Of a stretch of 64,000 bases of DNA, positions 33,018-42,015 are shown piece by piece (position 1 is the first letter of the stretch; each line of letters starts with the position of its first letter). The notes beneath the pieces are model-generated. The model was not told the origin of the DNA, searched no databases, and saw only the letters and a list, made by a program, of their open reading frames with translations. The stretch comes from an uncultured Clostridia bacterium (lineage in GTDB: Bacteria > Bacillota > Clostridia > Christensenellales > Aristaeellaceae): assembly GCA_934663595.1 (NCBI GenBank), contig CAKUKM010000001.1, forward strand, positions 62,001 to 126,000. Reading direction: 5' to 3'. The position numbers were made by a program, and so were the translations under genes.

Positions 33018-35606
33018 TTGGCGCTCTCGCCGATGATGCAGCAATATATGTCCATCAAGGAGAAATACTCCGACGCGATCCTGTTTTTCCGGCTCGGAGA
33101 TTTCTATGAAATGTTCTTCGAGGACGCGAAGCTGGCCTCCGAAGAGCTGGACCTGACGCTCACGAGCCGCGATTGCGGCCTGAGCGAGCGCGCGCCGATG
33201 TGCGGGGTGCCGTATCACGCGGTCGAAACCTATCTCCAGAAGATGATCGAGAAGGGCTATAAGGTCGCCATTTGCGAGCAGATGACCGACCCGGCCCTCT
33301 CGAAGGGGCTTGTCGAGCGCGAGGTCACGCGCGTGGTCACGCCCGGCACGGTGATTGAATCCAACATTCTGGAGGACGGGCGGCCGAATTACATTCTGTC
33401 GATCTGCCTGCGCCGCAATCAGGCGGGCTGCGCGCTGTGCGACGTTTCCACGGGCGAGTTTTACCTCTACGAAATCCCGGACGCGCGCGTTTCCATGGCG
33501 GATGAGCTCGCGCGAATCGACCCGAGCGAGATCATCGTGAACGATCTGGAGGCGTTTCGCGCGTTGGAAACCGGCTGTCGCGCGGTGACAAGCCAGGTGG
33601 ATCGCGATTCATTCGCATATCCGACCGCCGCAAAGTGCATGAAGGCGCACTTTGAAAAGACGGTGGAGGAGATGGGCTTTCAGGATCAGAAGCTCGCGGT
33701 TTCGGCTTCGGGCGCGCTTATTCGGTATCTTACGGAAACGCAGAAGAACGCGCTGAAGCACATTACGACCGCCGAGGCCTACAACGACGGGCGATTTATG
33801 GCGCTCGACCGCGTGGCGCTGCGCAATCTGGAGCTGGTCAGCAATACGCGCGGCGGCAATCGCCGGGGAACGCTTTTGTGGATCCTCGATCGCACGAGCA
33901 CCGCGATGGGCAGCCGTCTGCTTCGGTCGTGGATCGAGCGCCCGCTGATGGACGCGGCGGAAATTCAGCGCCGTCAGGACGCAATCGAGGCGCTGATACG
34001 CGATCCGATGTCCGCAGACGGCATTCGCGAGGCGTTGGACGGCGTGCACGACGTGGAGCGCCTGCTCAGCCGCATCGCTTACGACGCGGTTACGGCGCGC
34101 GAATGCCTTTCGATTTCGGGAACGCTGAATGCCATTCCGGCGCTGAAGGCGTATGAAAAGACCTTCGCCGCGCCGCTCTTAACCGAGCTGTTTCGCGCGC
34201 TCGATCCCATTCCGGAGCTCGCCGATACGCTCAAACGCGGCATTGCTGACGATCCGCCGGTTTCCGTGCGCGATGCGGGCGTGATTCGCGAGGGCTATTC
34301 CGAAGAGCTGGACGAGCTGCGCGGCGTGCGCGATCACGCGGTGGTCTATTTGAGCGAAATGGAGCAGGCGGAGCGCGAGCGCACGGGCATCAAGAACCTC
34401 AAAATCAATTATAACCGCGTGTTCGGCTATTACATCGAGGTCACCAAATCGTTTTACGAGATGGTGCCGATCGACTATACGCGCAAGCAGACGCTGGCGA
34501 ACTGCGAGCGCTACATCACCGAGGATCTGAAGAACCTCGAAAACAAGATTCTCGGCGCGGAAGAGAGCGCGCACCGATTGGAATACGAGCTGTTCCTCGG
34601 CATTCGCGAGGCGCTGAAGGCGGCGCTTCCGCGTCTGCAGGCCACGGCCGTGGCGCTGAAAACGCTCGACGCGCTGCTGTCGCTGGCCCGCGTCGCATAC
34701 GAGCGGGGCTATGTTCGCCCGGAAATCAACGATGAAGGGCGCTATGAGATCGTCGAGGGGCGGCATCCGGTGGTCGAGGAATCGATCGGCCGCGAAAGAT
34801 TCGTGCCGAACGATACCAGCCTCGATCAGGCGCACCGCGTCATGATCATCACCGGCCCGAATATGGCGGGCAAATCCACTTACATGCGGCAGGTCGCGCT
34901 GATCGTGCTGATGGCGCATATGGGCTCGTTCGTGCCGGCGGAGCGCGCGGATATCGCGCTGACCGACCGGATATTTACGCGCATCGGCGCGTCGGACGAC
35001 CTCTACGGCGGACAGTCGACGTTCATGGTGGAAATGAGCGAGATGGCCACGATCCTGAAATTCGCCACCAGCAAGAGCCTGCTGATTCTCGACGAGGTCG
35101 GTCGCGGCACGTCCACGTTCGACGGCATGTCGATCGCGTGGGCGGCGGTCGAGCACATCGCGGACCCCAAATGCGGCGCGCGTACGCTGTTTGCCACGCA
35201 TTATCACGAGCTTTCCGAGATGGAGGGCACGCTCGAGGGCGTGGTGGACTATCGAATTACGGCCAAGGAGCAGGGCGAGGACGTCATTTTCCTGCGCAAA
35301 ATCGTGCCCGGCGGCGCGGATCGCAGCTATGGTGTGGCGGTCGCGAAGCTCGCTGGATTGCCCCGGAGCGTCATTTCCCGCGCGCGGCAGATCATGGCGC
35401 GGCTTGAGGTGGACAGCGAGGCGAACGGCTCGATCGGCAAGAGCATTCTCGAAAACCGGAAGGGCGCGCAGCGGCAGCTGGACATGCTCGATTTCAAGCC
35501 CATGGGCCTGGTGGAGGAAATCGCGGCGCTGGACGTGGTCAGCATGACGCCGATCGACGCGCTGAACAAGCTGTTTGAACTGAACGAAAAGGCCAAGCGC
35601 ATTTGA
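33018..35606 (+). CDS. mutS: DNA mismatch repair protein MutS
   Basis: An 862-residue mismatch-recognition ATPase. The Phe-x-Glu motif that stacks on mispaired bases is in FFRLGDFYEMFFED near residue 26. Later come the connector, lever and clamp domains, Walker A GPNMAGKSTYMRQ near residue 615 and Walker B LLILDEVGRGTSTFDG near residue 692. A C-terminal dimerisation helix is present. The start is TTG 33018, with AGAGGTG 7 bp upstream. It is in the same operon as mutL, separated from it by a GNAT gene. Confidence 0.97.
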   Translation: MALSPMMQQYMSIKEKYSDAILFFRLGDFYEMFFEDAKLASEELDLTLTSRDCGLSERAPMCGVPYHAVETYLQKMIEKGYKVAICEQMTDPALSKGLVEREVTRVVTPGTVIESNILEDGRPNYILSICLRRNQAGCALCDVSTGEFYLYEIPDARVSMADELARIDPSEIIVNDLEAFRALETGCRAVTSQVDRDSFAYPTAAKCMKAHFEKTVEEMGFQDQKLAVSASGALIRYLTETQKNALKHITTAEAYNDGRFMALDRVALRNLELVSNTRGGNRRGTLLWILDRTSTAMGSRLLRSWIERPLMDAAEIQRRQDAIEALIRDPMSADGIREALDGVHDVERLLSRIAYDAVTARECLSISGTLNAIPALKAYEKTFAAPLLTELFRALDPIPELADTLKRGIADDPPVSVRDAGVIREGYSEELDELRGVRDHAVVYLSEMEQAERERTGIKNLKINYNRVFGYYIEVTKSFYEMVPIDYTRKQTLANCERYITEDLKNLENKILGAEESAHRLEYELFLGIREALKAALPRLQATAVALKTLDALLSLARVAYERGYVRPEINDEGRYEIVEGRHPVVEESIGRERFVPNDTSLDQAHRVMIITGPNMAGKSTYMRQVALIVLMAHMGSFVPAERADIALTDRIFTRIGASDDLYGGQSTFMVEMSEMATILKFATSKSLLILDEVGRGTSTFDGMSIAWAAVEHIADPKCGARTLFATHYHELSEMEGTLEGVVDYRITAKEQGEDVIFLRKIVPGGADRSYGVAVAKLAGLPRSVISRARQIMARLEVDSEANGSIGKSILENRKGAQRQLDMLDFKPMGLVEEIAALDVVSMTPIDALNKLFELNEKAKRI

Positions 35607-35615
35607 GGAGGAAAT

Positions 35616-36167
35616 ATGTGGGATACGAGCGTTAAAATGATCGGCCTCGCAATGAAGGCGGACGATCTGAGCAAGCTTCCTGAATATGAACTGCCGAAGG
35701 AGTATTCCTGGCGCTATTACGAGCCGGGCGACGAGCGCATTTGGGCGGAAATCGAGATGTCCGCGGGCGAATTTACGTGCGTCGAGGACGGCATCGCCGC
35801 GTTTCACCGCTATTATCCGGACGAAACGCTGCTGCCCGGCAGAATGATCTTTTTGACCGACGGCGGAAAGCCGTTTGCGACCGCGACTGCGTGGTTTTCG
35901 GACGACGATCCCTCGGAGGGCCGGCTGCATTGGGTGAGCGTCGATCGGGCGCATCAGGGAAAGGGCCTTTCCAAGCCGCTCGTGTCGCTCGCGATGCATA
36001 GAATGCGCGCGCTGGGCTATAAAACCGCGTACCTCACCACGCAGACGGCGAGCTGGGTGGCGATCAAGGTCTATGCGCAATTCGGATTCCGCGCGGACGT
36101 GCGCGAGGAGCGCGAGATCGAGGGCTGGAAGCTCGTAGAGGAAAAGACGAAGCTTAAATTTCTGTAA
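35616..36167 (+). CDS. GNAT acetyltransferase
   Basis: A 183-residue GNAT protein. Motif A is in LHWVSVDRAHQGKGLSKPLVSLAMHRMRALGY, and the C-terminal AIKVYAQFGFRADV gives motif B. The N-terminal extension of about 40 residues (MWDTSVKMIGLAMKADDLSKLPEYELPKEYSWRYY) is typical of a group of Clostridial acetyltransferases of unknown substrate. RBS GAGGAGG is 7 bp upstream. It sits between mutS and mutL with gaps of 9 and 18 bp, so it is co-transcribed with mismatch repair but has no evident functional link. Confidence 0.85.
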   Translation: MWDTSVKMIGLAMKADDLSKLPEYELPKEYSWRYYEPGDERIWAEIEMSAGEFTCVEDGIAAFHRYYPDETLLPGRMIFLTDGGKPFATATAWFSDDDPSEGRLHWVSVDRAHQGKGLSKPLVSLAMHRMRALGYKTAYLTTQTASWVAIKVYAQFGFRADVREEREIEGWKLVEEKTKLKFL

Positions 36168-36185
36168 ATACGAAAGGAGTGCGCT

Positions 36186-38228
36186 ATGCCGATTCGCATA
36201 TTGGACGCGGCGACGGTTGGAAGAATCGCCGCGGGCGAGGTCGTGGAGCGCCCGAGCTCGGTGGTCAAGGAGCTCGTTGAAAATTCGCTGGACGCCGGCG
36301 CGACGGCGATCACCGTCGAGATGCGCGCGGGCGGCATTGAAATGCTGCGCGTGACGGACAACGGCTGCGGAATCGAGCCCGGCCAGGTGCGCCTCGCATT
36401 TGAAAATCATGCGACCTCCAAGCTGCAGACCGCCGATCAGCTCGACGATATCCGCTCGCTCGGCTTTCGCGGCGAGGCGCTTCCGTCGATCGCGGCGGTT
36501 TCGCACGTGGAAATGACGACGCGCGCGCGCAATCAGGATTCGGGCGTAAAACTGAATATCGACGGCGGCCAGAACGTGCGCGTGACCGAGGTCGGTTGCC
36601 CGGAGGGAACCACGATCGTCATGCGCGACCTGTTTTACAATGTTCCCGTGCGCCGCGCGTTTCTGAAAAAGCCGGCCTACGAGGCGGGACTGGTCAGCGA
36701 CAACGTCGCGCGGCTGATGCTGGGCAATCCGAAAATATCGATGCGGCTGGTCAGCAACGGCAGCACCGTCTATCACACCTTTGGCGACGGCAAGCTGCGT
36801 CACGCGGTGTTCGCCATTTACGGCAAGGAAACCGCGGAAAAGATGGTCGAGATCGACGCGTCCCTCGGTGCGACGCGCGTGTGGGGATTGATCGGCGTGG
36901 GCGAGCTGGCGAAATCGACGCGCGCGCATCAGATGTTTTTCATCAACGGCCGAAGCGTGCGCTGCGGCCTGCTCACGCGCGCGCTGGAACAGATTTGCCG
37001 CAGCCGCGTGACGATCGGGCTGTATCCGATGTGCGCGCTGAATCTGACGCTGCCGCCGAATGCGATCGACGTAAACGTTCATCCGAACAAGCTTGAGGTT
37101 CGCTTCCGCGACGAAGCGGGCACGCAGGCGACCGTCGAAAAGCTGCTTTCCAGCGCGTTTGAAGGGGAGCATGTGCTTGATTGGAAGCGCGATACCGCTC
37201 CTGTGCGCGAAATCACCCGCACGGCGAGCGTGCGCGAGGTCGTTCCCGCGGAAAAACCGGTGCAGACCGAAATGTTTGCTGCAAAAACAGTCGCGACAAA
37301 GCCGATTCCGACGGAGCCGGCCGAACCGAGAAAGCCGCAAATGCCGCCGCTGCCCGGAATGGGTGCGAGAAATCCGGAGCGGTCGGGCGATGCTTTGCAA
37401 ATGCCGAAGCCGGAAACGACCGCGCCCGCTGCGCAGAAAGCGGAGCCGAATCGGCTCGCCGCCATTCCGCGCACGCCGTCCGGAATGGCGATGCGCGAGA
37501 TCGATTTGCCGGAAAAACGGCGCGGGATTGTGGAAAACAAACTAAATGTTGTTGAAAATAGAATCAGGTCCGTGGAAGAACAACAAAAACCGATTGAAAA
37601 CAGACCTGCACCTGTTGAAAACACACCTGAAAAGCGGGAAGAGTCGGTGGAAAACGCTCTGGAATACCGCGTGCTGGGCGTTGCATTCAAGACGTATATT
37701 CTGGTGGAATCGGGCGACGCGCTGCTTTTGATCGATCAACACGCGGCACACGAGCGGCTGATGTTTGAAAAGTTCAAAAAGCAGATGGCGGCGGGCGAGG
37801 CTTCGCAGCGGCTGCTGGCGCCGATCGTATTGCGTGTGTCGGCAAAGGAAATGGCGCTGATTGAGGAAAACCGGTCGCTTCTGATGGAGGCGGGCTACGA
37901 GGTCGAGCCGTTCGGCGAAACGGACGTTCAGATTCGCGCGGTGCCGTTCATCATGGGAAGGGCGGAGGTGCGCCCGCTGTTTATGGATATGCTCGGCGCG
38001 CTGCCGAGACTGAAGGCCGCGACGCGCGACGCGCGATATGCGGAGCTCGCTCAAATGGCGTGCAAGGCGGCGGTCAAGGGCGGAGATTCGCTGTCGGACA
38101 GCGAAATCAACGCGCTGATTGGCGAAATGCTGTCGACCGGCGCGCCGCCGACCTGCCCGCACGGCCGCCCGGTGGTGAAGGCCATTTCGAGGCGCGAGCT
38201 GGAGAAAATGTTTAAGCGAATACAGTAA
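36186..38228 (+). CDS. mutL: DNA mismatch repair protein MutL (endonuclease type)
   Basis: A 680-residue GHKL ATPase. N-terminal motifs: VVKELVENSLDAGA, DNGCGIE and GFRGEALPSIAAVS. A long linker of about residues 340-490 contains Pro/Ala-rich sequence and six heptads. The C-terminal domain carries the endonuclease site DQHAAHERLMFEKF near residue 517 and the metal ligand motif CPHGRP near residue 657, so this MutL should nick DNA itself, as in bacteria without MutH. RBS AAAGGAG precedes ATG 36186. Confidence 0.96.
   Translation: MPIRILDAATVGRIAAGEVVERPSSVVKELVENSLDAGATAITVEMRAGGIEMLRVTDNGCGIEPGQVRLAFENHATSKLQTADQLDDIRSLGFRGEALPSIAAVSHVEMTTRARNQDSGVKLNIDGGQNVRVTEVGCPEGTTIVMRDLFYNVPVRRAFLKKPAYEAGLVSDNVARLMLGNPKISMRLVSNGSTVYHTFGDGKLRHAVFAIYGKETAEKMVEIDASLGATRVWGLIGVGELAKSTRAHQMFFINGRSVRCGLLTRALEQICRSRVTIGLYPMCALNLTLPPNAIDVNVHPNKLEVRFRDEAGTQATVEKLLSSAFEGEHVLDWKRDTAPVREITRTASVREVVPAEKPVQTEMFAAKTVATKPIPTEPAEPRKPQMPPLPGMGARNPERSGDALQMPKPETTAPAAQKAEPNRLAAIPRTPSGMAMREIDLPEKRRGIVENKLNVVENRIRSVEEQQKPIENRPAPVENTPEKREESVENALEYRVLGVAFKTYILVESGDALLLIDQHAAHERLMFEKFKKQMAAGEASQRLLAPIVLRVSAKEMALIEENRSLLMEAGYEVEPFGETDVQIRAVPFIMGRAEVRPLFMDMLGALPRLKAATRDARYAELAQMACKAAVKGGDSLSDSEINALIGEMLSTGAPPTCPHGRPVVKAISRRELEKMFKRIQ
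37530..37655 (+). repeat. Six 21-bp tandem repeats in the mutL linker
   Basis: The units encode heptads VENKLNV, VENRIRS, VEEQQKP, IENRPAP, VENTPEK and REESVEN. The DNA is visibly richer in A than its surroundings, e.g. GTTGAAAATAG and ATTGAAAACAG. Confidence 0.85.
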
Positions 38229-38243
38229 AAGGAGGCGCTTGCG

Positions 38244-39200
38244 ATGACTGAGAAACCGTATCTGCCGGTGATTACCGGCCCGACAGCGTCCGGAAAAACC
38301 GCGTGCACGGTGGAATTCTGTCTGCTTGCGGACGGCGAAGTCATATCGGCGGATTCGATGCAGGTCTATCGCGATATGGAAATTTTGACGGCGATGCCGT
38401 CGGAGGAGGAAATGCGCGGCGTTCCGCATCACATGATGGGCGTATTTTCGCCGATCGAGCGCTGCAACGCGGTGGAGTATCGCAATCGGGCGAACGCGGC
38501 GATCGCGGAGGTTCTTTCCCGGGGAAAGCAGCCGGTAATCTGCGGCGGCACGGGGCTTTATATCGACGCAATCACGAAGCCGCTGCGCTTTTCCGAAAAG
38601 AGCGACGATGGACTGCACGCGGAGCTCATGCTTCTCTCGAGGGAGCCGGGCGGCAAACGGCGGCTGCATGAAATGCTCGAGCAGGTGGATCCGGAATGCG
38701 CCGCGCGCCTGCATGAAAACGACGTGCGGCGCGTGGTTCGGGCGATTGAGATTTACCGGCTAACGGGCCGGACGCAGTCGGAGCAGGCGCACGAAGACGA
38801 GCAGCGCGAGGGCGATTATCAGGAATCGATTTACGCGCTGGAATGGCCGCGCGACGAACTGTATGCGCGTATTTCGCGGCGCGTGGACGAAATGGTCGCG
38901 CGGGGCATGGTGAGCGAGGTGCGGCAGTTGATGGAGCGGTATTACGACTCGCCCACGGCGGTTCAGGCGATTGGCTTTAAGGAGATCGCCATGGCGCTGC
39001 GGGGCCGAATCACGCTGGATCAGGCGATCGACGAGGTCAAGCAGGCGACGCGCAATTATGCCAGACGCCAGATTACGTGGCTCAAGCGCGACGCGCGCAC
39101 GGTATGGATTCCCGCCTCGAAGCGCACGCCGCAGGATCTGGCGAGCGAAATTTACGATAAATGGCGCGCGGAGCTGAAGGAAAAGGCCGGCGCGAAGTAA
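38244..39200 (+). CDS. miaA: tRNA dimethylallyltransferase MiaA
   Basis: A 318-residue enzyme transferring a dimethylallyl group to A37 of tRNAs that read UNN codons. P-loop GPTASGKT (residues 12-19), then DSMQVYRDMEILTAMP (catalytic Asp and threonine region) and VICGGTGLYIDAI are diagnostic; ARRQITWLKRD is near the C-terminus. RBS AAAAGGAGG precedes ATG 38244. It is the last gene of the 12-kb operon; hfq, its frequent downstream partner, is absent. Confidence 0.96.
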   Translation: MTEKPYLPVITGPTASGKTACTVEFCLLADGEVISADSMQVYRDMEILTAMPSEEEMRGVPHHMMGVFSPIERCNAVEYRNRANAAIAEVLSRGKQPVICGGTGLYIDAITKPLRFSEKSDDGLHAELMLLSREPGGKRRLHEMLEQVDPECAARLHENDVRRVVRAIEIYRLTGRTQSEQAHEDEQREGDYQESIYALEWPRDELYARISRRVDEMVARGMVSEVRQLMERYYDSPTAVQAIGFKEIAMALRGRITLDQAIDEVKQATRNYARRQITWLKRDARTVWIPASKRTPQDLASEIYDKWRAELKEKAGAK

Positions 39201-39228
39201 ATTCGCCGTATTTACGCAAAATTGGGCG

Positions 39229-39257
39229 TTTACAAAGGCGGCAAGATCGTGTATAAT
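39229..39257 (+). promoter_or_regulatory. Ferredoxin promoter
   Basis: TTTACA (39229-39234), 17 bp, TATAAT (39252-39257), 33 bp before the start. Confidence 0.85.
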
Positions 39258-39290
39258 GTTTTATACGGATAACAAACGGAGGTTGGAAGC

Positions 39291-39671
39291 ATGAAGAAGT
39301 TGGAAGTTCGGAAGGACCGCCCCTGTATGGCGTGCCTGAGTTGCGTGCGCGCGTGCTCGGAGGCGTTTTATAAGGTATTTGATCAGGCGAAGTCCTGCAT
39401 TCAGATCGTTGAAAAGAACGGCGCGGTAAAGGTCAATACCTGCGTTCAGTGCGGCAAGTGCATGCGCACGTGCAAGCACGGCGCGATCACGCAGAACCCG
39501 AAAACCGGCGTTTATATGATTAACAAAAAGCTCTGCACCGGCTGCGGCGAGTGCGTTGCGGCGTGCCCGATGAAGGTTATGACGCTCGGCGATACCGCCA
39601 CGAAGTGCATCTCCTGCGGCATTTGCGCAAAGGCGTGCCCGATGGAGATTCTGTCCGTGGTGGAAAAGTAA
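39291..39671 (+). CDS. Polyferredoxin-like protein with four [4Fe-4S] motifs
   Basis: A 126-residue electron carrier. Four cysteine sets are visible: CMACLSCVRACS, CVQCGKCMRTCKHG, CTGCGECVAACPM and CISCGICAKACPM (each CxxCxxCxxxC). With four clusters it resembles CooF/HycB-type electron-transfer subunits and not a simple two-cluster ferredoxin. It has its own promoter and a terminator. No dehydrogenase or hydrogenase is adjacent in the window, so the electron partner is unknown. Confidence 0.88.
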   Translation: MKKLEVRKDRPCMACLSCVRACSEAFYKVFDQAKSCIQIVEKNGAVKVNTCVQCGKCMRTCKHGAITQNPKTGVYMINKKLCTGCGECVAACPMKVMTLGDTATKCISCGICAKACPMEILSVVEK

Positions 39672-39693
39672 CGGCATTTCTTCGGCATTTTAA

Positions 39694-39725
39694 CCCGGCT
39701 TTCGCTTCGAAGGCCGGGATTTTGG
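39694..39725 (+). terminator. Terminator after the ferredoxin gene
   Basis: Stem CCCGGC / GCCGGG enclosing a further CTTCGAAG palindrome, then ATTTTGGTTT. A TATAAT at 39728-39733 right behind it may serve moxR, without a clear -35. Confidence 0.7.
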
Positions 39726-39761
39726 TTTATAATAAGAACAGAAAATGCCGGAGGTTTGAAT

Positions 39762-40613
39762 ATGGACGGATTGAACGAGCTGCGCGATCGGCTGATTGCG
39801 GAAAACTATATTGCGGATGAGTCGCTGGCGGTCACGCTGCTGATTGCGCTGAAGCTGGGCCGGCCGCTGTTGATCGAGGGCGCCGCGGGCGTGGGCAAAA
39901 CGGAGGTCGCGAAGGTGGCGGCGAAGGCGCTGGGGCGCGAGCTGGTGCGCATGCAGTGCTATGAGGGGCTGGACGAGACGAAGGCGCTGTATGAATGGAA
40001 TTATCAGAAGCAGCTGCTCGCGATTCAGATGGGCGCGGAGGGAATGCGCGATCTGTTCGGCGAGGAATATCTGCTGGAGCGCCCACTGCTGAAATCGATT
40101 CGCAGCGAGGAGCCGGTGGTGCTGCTGATCGACGAAATCGACAAATCGGACGCGGAGTTCGAGGCGTTTCTGCTGGAGCTGCTGAGCGAAATGCAGGTGA
40201 CGATTCCGGAATACGGCACGGTGCGCGCCAAATCGGTTCCGTTTATCGTGCTGACCAGCAATCACACGCGCCCGCTGTCCGAGGCGCTGCGCAGGAGATG
40301 CGCGTATTTGTATATCGATTATCCGAGCCCGGAAAAGGAGGTCAGGATCCTGCGCGCGAAGCTGCCGGGGCTTCCCGAGACGCTCGCGAGGCAGGTTTCC
40401 AGCGCGGTTGCATATTTGCGAAAGAGCGAGCGCGTGCTCAAAAAGCCGTCGATTGCGGAGAGCATCGATTGGGCGAGCGCGCTGATGGCGCTGGGCGCGG
40501 ACGAGCTCGACGACGAAAGCTGCGCGCAGACGATCGGATTTGCGCTGAAAAACAATACCGATATCGAGGAGATCTTGTCCGATGACGGCTTCATCCGAAA
40601 CCTTTTCGCGTAA
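39762..40613 (+). CDS. MoxR-family AAA+ ATPase
   Basis: A 283-residue ATPase. Walker A GAAGVGKTE near residue 40, Walker B VVLLIDEIDKSD near residue 113, sensor 1 in IVLTSNHTRPLSEALRRRC, and the lid domain near 200-270 are typical of MoxR. Such ATPases act as chaperones for metalloenzyme or complex maturation with a VWA partner. ATG 39762 is chosen because GGAGG is 7 bp upstream; TTG 39756 is too near. It overlaps the VWA gene by 32 bp. Confidence 0.9.
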   Translation: MDGLNELRDRLIAENYIADESLAVTLLIALKLGRPLLIEGAAGVGKTEVAKVAAKALGRELVRMQCYEGLDETKALYEWNYQKQLLAIQMGAEGMRDLFGEEYLLERPLLKSIRSEEPVVLLIDEIDKSDAEFEAFLLELLSEMQVTIPEYGTVRAKSVPFIVLTSNHTRPLSEALRRRCAYLYIDYPSPEKEVRILRAKLPGLPETLARQVSSAVAYLRKSERVLKKPSIAESIDWASALMALGADELDDESCAQTIGFALKNNTDIEEILSDDGFIRNLFA

Positions 40614-41856
40614 ACTTGCGGGCTTTGCGGCGTTTTTGCGCAAACAGGGCATGCAGGTCGGCCTTTCTGAGGTTGCGGACATGGCGCGCGCGCTGAACGA
40701 AACCGGCTTTGAAGACCGCGAGACGGTTCGAATCGCGATGAAAATGCTCTGCGCAAAAAGTCCGCGCGAGCAGGAGGCGTTCGATCAGTGCTTCGACGCG
40801 TATTTCGTTTCGGAGGAGGAATTCCAGAAAAACGCGCAGGCCGAGCGCGAGGCGGAGCGGATTTACGAGGAAAAGCGCCGCCAGGCGGACGAAGAGCTGC
40901 AATTCAACGGAAAGCCGATCGACCTGCGCGACGATTTGAAGGACGTTTACGCGCGCATGCCGCAATCCGAGCGCGACAAATTGCAAAACATGCTCGAGCG
41001 CTATGCGGAGAACACAAAGCGCTCGCCGAATCTGTACGAGGGCTTCATTCGGTCGGTGTTCATGCGCTCGCTGCTCGAGCAGCAGATGGCCATGGAGGAC
41101 GCGGCGGAGGGCGCGCAGGCCGCGGCGAGCGGCGACGAGCTGCTGTTCCGCGAAATTTCGAACTTTAAAGAGGAAGAAATTCCGCGCGCGTATCAGATGA
41201 TCGACCGGATTACGCGCCAGATCAACGGCTCCGTCGCGGCCCGAAAGCGCGCGGCGGGGCGCAGCGACCGAATCGATTTCAAGAAAACCATCCGCGCGGG
41301 CCTTTCGGCGGGCGGAACGCTGGCGCATTTGCACTATAAGCGCAAGCCGCGCAAGAAAAAGCGCGTGGTGCTGCTCTGCGATGTGTCCGGATCGATGCTG
41401 CAGTTTTCGTTTTTTGCCATTCGATTCATCAAATCCATGCAGGAAATTTCCGATCATTCGGAGGCGTTTCTGTTCTCCGAGCAGGCGATCAAGGTCGGCG
41501 CGTTTGCGACGGAGAACATGGACGCATTCAGCGCGTCCGTTCGCCACAGCGGCGTGTGGGGGAAGGGCACGAACGTCGGCCGCGCGTTGGAAACGCTGCT
41601 TGGTCAGCGCCCGCCGGTGCTGGGGCCGTCGACGGTGCTGATCGTGCTGAGCGACGCGAAGACGGTCGACCTTGCGCGCGCCGAAAACGCGCTGATGCGC
41701 GCGGAAAAGCTCGCGGGCTCGGTGGTCTGGATGAATCCAATTCCGGAGAGCAAATGGCCGTATCTGCGCGGCGTGACGTCGCTCAGGCGCTTTTGCAATA
41801 TGGTGCCGTGCGCGACGCTCGACGATCTCGCGCGCGCCTGCGCAAAGCTCGTCTGA
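40582..41856 (+). CDS. VWA-domain protein, CoxE-like
   Basis: A 424-residue protein. The N-terminal 200 residues are charged and helical, with the run EEFQKNAQAEREAERIYEEKRRQADEE suggesting a coiled coil. The C-terminal VWA domain has the MIDAS start LLCDVSGSMLQFS near residue 271, the T in GKGTNVGRAL, and IVLSDAKTVD. This is the CoxE/MoxR-associated type, which binds a metal and a client protein. It overlaps moxR by 32 bp; together they resemble CoxD-CoxE used in CO dehydrogenase maturation, but no client is adjacent. Confidence 0.88.
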   Translation: MTASSETFSRKLAGFAAFLRKQGMQVGLSEVADMARALNETGFEDRETVRIAMKMLCAKSPREQEAFDQCFDAYFVSEEEFQKNAQAEREAERIYEEKRRQADEELQFNGKPIDLRDDLKDVYARMPQSERDKLQNMLERYAENTKRSPNLYEGFIRSVFMRSLLEQQMAMEDAAEGAQAAASGDELLFREISNFKEEEIPRAYQMIDRITRQINGSVAARKRAAGRSDRIDFKKTIRAGLSAGGTLAHLHYKRKPRKKKRVVLLCDVSGSMLQFSFFAIRFIKSMQEISDHSEAFLFSEQAIKVGAFATENMDAFSASVRHSGVWGKGTNVGRALETLLGQRPPVLGPSTVLIVLSDAKTVDLARAENALMRAEKLAGSVVWMNPIPESKWPYLRGVTSLRRFCNMVPCATLDDLARACAKLV

Positions 41857-42015
41857 ACAAAAGCGACGCGCCGCTGGGAAATGAAGCGCTTTTCCCGGCG
41901 GCACAATTTTTATTGCGCGCACGCAGGAATGCGGTGCACCGGCGGCGAATCATTAATATGTTATACCCGTTTAAAGGGCGAGAATGTACGAAAGAGAAAC
42001 GGAGGCGGCGCGGAT

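Noticed and set aside
34179..37400. A 1073-codon open frame on the minus strand opposite mutS-mutL
   Set aside because: It is a composition shadow: G/C-biased third positions in mutS and mutL clear the opposite frame of stops. The product is low-complexity (Arg, Ala, His) and has no domain.
37530..37655. mutL 21-bp units considered as a CRISPR or iteron array
   Set aside because: In-frame coding heptads, diverged, with no spacers.
41857..42015. 160-bp gap between the VWA and MgtC-like genes searched for promoter, tRNA or small gene
   Set aside because: Contains only AT-rich TTAATATGTTATACC with no -35; nothing else supported.
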